A stretch of DNA of 16,239 bases, taken from positions 1 through 16,239 of the forward strand of contig JALNYU010000036.1 in assembly GCA_023229645.1 (NCBI GenBank). Direction: 5' to 3'. The position numbers were made by a program, and so were the translations under genes. Origin of the DNA: Nevskia sp. (GTDB taxonomy: Bacteria; Pseudomonadota; Gammaproteobacteria; Nevskiales; Nevskiaceae). The notes below the pieces were generated by a model. That model saw nothing but the letters and a program-made list of their open reading frames with translations, was not told the origin of the DNA and did no database searches. Within the stretch, counting starts at the first letter, position 1, and every line of letters starts with the position of its first letter. Of this stretch, positions 13,527-16,239 are shown one piece after another.

Positions 13527-15200
13527 CTAGGCCTCGCCCTCAAATAAGCTGCCCTGCGGCGCGCGCACTTGCGGTGGCCGCAGGGCCTGCGGCAAATTCT
13601 CCACGTTGAGGCTGTAGTCGTCGTGGCCCCACTCGCACTTCTGCAAGACCATTTTCGGAATCTTCTTGACCGTGAGATTGGCGTAACGGCTGGCGTCGCC
13701 CCGGAACGCCGAGCAGCAGACCAGCAGCGTCCGTTCCGGCCCGACATCCTCGGACAGCGCCTGCAAAGTTTCGGCGTTCAGGGCCCGCGTCGTGACGTAG
13801 ATGAAGTCGCTTTCGGTGCTGCGCCCGTGTTGCCAGTACAGTTCCTCGCTCGGGGCATAAGTGAAGCCCTCCAGCTTGCAGATCGCCGCCGCCAGCATCT
13901 CAGGGTTGTAGTCCTTGTTGACGACCCACTGATCCCAGCGATCCTTTTGCGGCAAGCTCGGCGCAAGACGGTAGTAGCGGAAGCCGCCGCCGCCCTGCCA
14001 GCCAACGGATTCGGTGATGCCGCCCTTGTCGTCGTTGTCGATGACCTTCTTCAGGCGCGGAATGACGTGCGTGTGGCAGTGCTCGCCAAGCTCGACCATG
14101 ATCCAGCGGCGGCCCATCTTGTGGGCGACGGCGCCAGTGGTGCCAGAGCCCGCGAAGGAGTCGAGGACGAGGTCATTGTGGTTCGTGGCAATTTCAATAA
14201 TGCGCCGCATGAGACCCTCCGGCTTGGGCGTCTCGAACGAGGCCTTTTCGCCGAATAGAAGCTCGATTTCTCGCGCTGCATGCTGGTTCAAACCCACATC
14301 GTCCCAAATGGTCGGCGCACTCATGCCAGATTTCGCTTCCGACTTGAAAAGTTTTCTCATCGGCGTTCCGGCTTTGCCATCTTTACCCCAGAAAAAGCGC
14401 CGGTCAGCCACCATAGCAAGCATTTCTTCCTTGCTATAAACCCAACATCTGCCCTTTCTGGGGAAAACTTCAGAGCCCGTAAACGGATTAGTGACTGGAT
14501 AAATCAGGCTCTGGACAAAGAGCCCGCCCTTGGCGTTGCCCGTAGAGTCCACCTTTCGAAATGGACCGCGTTCATCAAATCCGAACGGCTCCTGATATAG
14601 CTGATACTGCGAATCAGCTTTGTCGGTGCGCTGCATGAGGTTGAACGCTTCTTCAGCAGTAGTCTTTTTGGCGCCACCTGACCGCTCTTTGGCGTAAATA
14701 AGAACGTGATCGTAGGTCGAGCCGATTTTCCGGTCGTTAGGAGCACCGTCTCGACGTTTCCAGGCGATATCCGCGATAAAGCATGCTCGCCCAAACATTT
14801 CATCACACAGCACCTTTAGATAGTGGCACTCGTTGTCGTCAATCGTGATCCATCGTGATCCATCGTTTGACAGCAGCCGCCGGATAATCTCCAGCCGGTC
14901 GCGCATCAGCGATAACCAGATCGAATGCTCCACACCATCGTCGTAGTGTGTGAACGCACTGCCGGTGTTGTAAGGCGGATCGATGAAAACGCACTTCACC
15001 TTGCCCGAAAACTCCTGCTCCAGAGCCTTCAAGGCCAGCAGGTTGTCCCCGAAGATCAGCCGATTGTCGAAGAGGTCGTTCTCGCCGACCCGCTGCTTGG
15101 CGTGATAACTCCTTGTCGGGTCTTCAAGCAGGATGCGCGGCTCTAATCTCGGCCGCGTATCTTTGCCGATCCATGTCAGCTCTAGCTTTTGCTTGGCCAT
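13527..15200 (-). CDS. mod: Type III R-M DNA (adenine-N6) methyltransferase
   Basis: This 557-residue enzyme transfers methyl groups from SAM to adenine and provides DNA specificity for the R-M complex. The motif order is that of beta-class methyltransferases: catalytic motif IV DPPYNTG (74-80) comes first and the SAM-binding motif I DSFAGSGTTGAVA (347-359) later. The target-recognition region lies between them (about 150-320). The long C-terminal part (380-557) contains GWQGGGGFRYYRL, typical of this family. The ATG at 15200 lies 6 bp after the upstream ATPase stop. A 10-bp unit is repeated 2.5 times at 14842-14866. GC content dips to roughly 46% by hand count over 14341-14520, in the recognition region, against about two thirds GC at 13561-13620. 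Confidence 0.93.
   Translation of the reverse strand: MAKQKLELTWIGKDTRPRLEPRILLEDPTRSYHAKQRVGENDLFDNRLIFGDNLLALKALEQEFSGKVKCVFIDPPYNTGSAFTHYDDGVEHSIWLSLMRDRLEIIRRLLSNDGSRWITIDDNECHYLKVLCDEMFGRACFIADIAWKRRDGAPNDRKIGSTYDHVLIYAKERSGGAKKTTAEEAFNLMQRTDKADSQYQLYQEPFGFDERGPFRKVDSTGNAKGGLFVQSLIYPVTNPFTGSEVFPRKGRCWVYSKEEMLAMVADRRFFWGKDGKAGTPMRKLFKSEAKSGMSAPTIWDDVGLNQHAAREIELLFGEKASFETPKPEGLMRRIIEIATNHNDLVLDSFAGSGTTGAVAHKMGRRWIMVELGEHCHTHVIPRLKKVIDNDDKGGITESVGWQGGGGFRYYRLAPSLPQKDRWDQWVVNKDYNPEMLAAAICKLEGFTYAPSEELYWQHGRSTESDFIYVTTRALNAETLQALSEDVGPERTLLVCCSAFRGDASRYANLTVKKIPKMVLQKCEWGHDDYSLNVENLPQALRPPQVRAPQGSLFEGEA
14842..14866. repeat. 10-bp tandem repeat (2.5 copies) within mod
   Basis: ATCGTGATCC occurs twice in a row (14842-14851, 14852-14861) and is followed by a half copy, ATCGT. 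It encodes the conserved DGSRWITIDD segment of the methyltransferase. Because the unit is not a multiple of three, gain or loss of one copy would frameshift mod at about codon 115. Confidence 0.85.
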
Positions 15201-15206
15201 AATGTC

Positions 15207-16121
15207 TTAGTGATACTTGACACGCCGATTGTCGAAGGCTGGCTTTGTTCCTTCCAACACGTCTACGACGTGCTTATTTATCGTAGGACTCTCGATTGCT
15301 CCTGCGACGTAGGCAATTTTTGACCCGCTCTTTCTATCGAAACTGGAATAAATTACCTGCTCGGCGTCGCACACGACGGCCAAATTCGGGTTATGCGTGA
15401 CCATGATGATTTGACGCTTTTTCTTGGCCTCGGTCAGAACTGGCACGAGTAGACTGACAACAGTTTCGTTATCGAGATTTTCTTCGGGCTGATCTAAAAT
15501 GATTGGGTTCCGCCCCTTGTCTACCAAGAGATAGAAAATCAGGAGTAATGCGCCGCGCTGACCCGGCGACAACTGCTCGATATGTGTATCTTGGAATAGC
15601 AACGAGTAACGAGGCTCCAAAAACGATAGGCCGAACAGTAAGTCGTAAACATCGCTGGCGAGTTTTTCCTTCCTCAGGGCATTGGCGATGCCGATGGCAG
15701 CCTTACTACCTCCGCCGGCTGCAACGGCTACTTTGTCATGAAGCTCCGCTACGAAGCCGAGAATTCCCGGGCGACTGCCAAAATCGTAGTTGTCTGCGAC
15801 TTTTTTTACAGCAGCAAAACTCTCGTCTCCTCCGCGAAACTCGCCGGAATTCTGCTTTATTAGAGCGAATAGCGAATCTGCTACAGATTCTGATGACCCG
15901 CCAAGTGTTGCCTGAAATTGAAGCTTGTACTCGTCTCGTATTAAGCTATTTCCTTGAATGAGGTCTTGCACCGGCTTGAAGAGCTGCTCTCGCGCCTTTC
16001 GCTGCGCGTCGAGAATGTCGAATATATCGCCGGCTAGTTTTAGCCTCTGCTCCCGACGCGCAGCGAGAGTCTTGGGTAGCTCATCAAGTTGCGCAATCCG
16101 TGCTTCTATGCCCTTACTCAT
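15207..16121 (-). CDS. ABC/SMC-type ATPase C-terminal half (TrlF-like), without Walker A
   Basis: This 304-residue protein carries the second half of an ABC-class ATPase. It has the signature LSPGQRG (184-190), Walker B and D-loop ILDQPEENLDN (208-218), and an H-loop THNPNL (242-247). The first 60 residues look helical or coiled (ARREQRLKLAGDIFDIL, then RKAREQLFKPVQDLI). No P-loop is present, so the nucleotide-binding half must come from another polypeptide, presumably the gene upstream, of which only the end is visible. The phrase LSPGQRGALLL...DQPEENLDN resembles TrlF-family ATPases. The ATG at 16121 overlaps that gene's stop as ATGA, so this could be a natural split or a frameshifted single gene. 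Base composition is lower in GC than in its neighbours by eye. Confidence 0.8.
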   Translation of the reverse strand: MSKGIEARIAQLDELPKTLAARREQRLKLAGDIFDILDAQRKAREQLFKPVQDLIQGNSLIRDEYKLQFQATLGGSSESVADSLFALIKQNSGEFRGGDESFAAVKKVADNYDFGSRPGILGFVAELHDKVAVAAGGGSKAAIGIANALRKEKLASDVYDLLFGLSFLEPRYSLLFQDTHIEQLSPGQRGALLLIFYLLVDKGRNPIILDQPEENLDNETVVSLLVPVLTEAKKKRQIIMVTHNPNLAVVCDAEQVIYSSFDRKSGSKIAYVAGAIESPTINKHVVDVLEGTKPAFDNRRVKYH

Positions 16122-16239
16122 AAGTCAGTAATATAGGCGACACTTGGATGCATGAAGAACGAGCGAACCAAGTCTGGACGAGAGGCGATGTTGGCCAGTT
16201 GAGCATGGACACGGTCGGCCAACTTTTCGCCCGCTCGCA
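16118..16239 (-). CDS. C-terminal end of an unidentified gene upstream of the ATPase (partial)
   Basis: A minus-strand frame open from the window edge encodes 39 residues: RAGEKLADRVHAQLANIASR, then PDLVRSFFMHPSVAYITDL. It ends in a TGA (16118-16120) that overlaps the ATPase start as ATGA. The other two minus-strand frames give less protein-like sequence. The visible part is mostly helical and has no recognisable domain. Because the downstream ATPase lacks Walker A, this gene probably carries the N-terminal half of the same ATPase or its obligate partner. Confidence 0.6.
   Translation of the reverse strand, partial: RAGEKLADRVHAQLANIASRPDLVRSFFMHPSVAYITDL

Noticed and set aside
14838..14870. 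Possible in-frame expansion in Mod caused by the tandem repeat.
   Set aside because: The encoded DGSRWITIDD has the normal length for this motif in type III methyltransferases, so no expansion has occurred. Only the slippage potential was kept as a low-interest finding.
9841..16239. BREX or DISARM system.
   Set aside because: No PglZ, BrxC/L or Drm components are visible; the methyltransferase and helicase-nuclease match the type III R-M layout.

Overview
The window looks like a chromosomal segment of a mid-to-high GC Pseudomonadota, most likely a gamma- or betaproteobacterium. The clues are an IS630-type transposase end, an alginate-export-type outer-membrane porin, pirin/LysR and AraC regulators of proteobacterial type, and a type III restriction-modification (R-M) locus. 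This is judged by eye from protein families; no database search was possible.

The left part (1-2300) holds the 3' end of an IS630-family transposase, then an OsmC-type peroxiredoxin gene and, convergent to it, a porin gene. Between the porin and the next operon lie two copies of a roughly 95-bp palindromic element (2075-2167 and 2186-2280). They share terminal repeats with the consensus TTATTGATYCGGCCAY. Copy B supplies the last 31 codons and the stop of the neighbouring VOC/glyoxalase-like gene.

The metabolic operon (2186-6283, minus strand) reads, in transcription order: isochorismatase-family hydrolase, XapX-domain membrane protein, YtcJ-like amidohydrolase with a Cys/His-rich tail, DUF1275/YoaK membrane protein, VOC protein. 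Three of its four junctions are tight: a 4-nt stop/start overlap, an 8-nt gap with a clear Shine-Dalgarno, and another 4-nt overlap. An AraC-family regulator (6482-7354) lies upstream on the same strand and is the obvious candidate regulator. Its substrate is not known.

Next comes a pirin (quercetinase-like) gene divergent from a LysR-type regulator, with a perfect 9+9 palindrome between them. A DUF6228-like gene that has no ATG start follows the LysR gene.

The right part (9841-16239, minus strand) is a compact defence operon. In transcription order it has: the end of an unknown gene; an ABC-type ATPase that lacks a Walker A motif; a type III DNA methyltransferase (mod); a 77-codon orphan ORF; a zeta-toxin-like kinase; a small putative antitoxin; and a type III restriction helicase/endonuclease (res). 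The ATPase/mod junction is a 6-nt gap and mod/orphan are directly adjacent, while every other junction is a 4-nt ATGA or GTGA overlap. The res gene is broken near its 5' end: a good N-terminus lies in another frame (12432-12596) and one extra base would join it to the 868-codon body. The nesting of a toxin-antitoxin pair between mod and res, together with a split ATPase, is the most system-like feature of the window.
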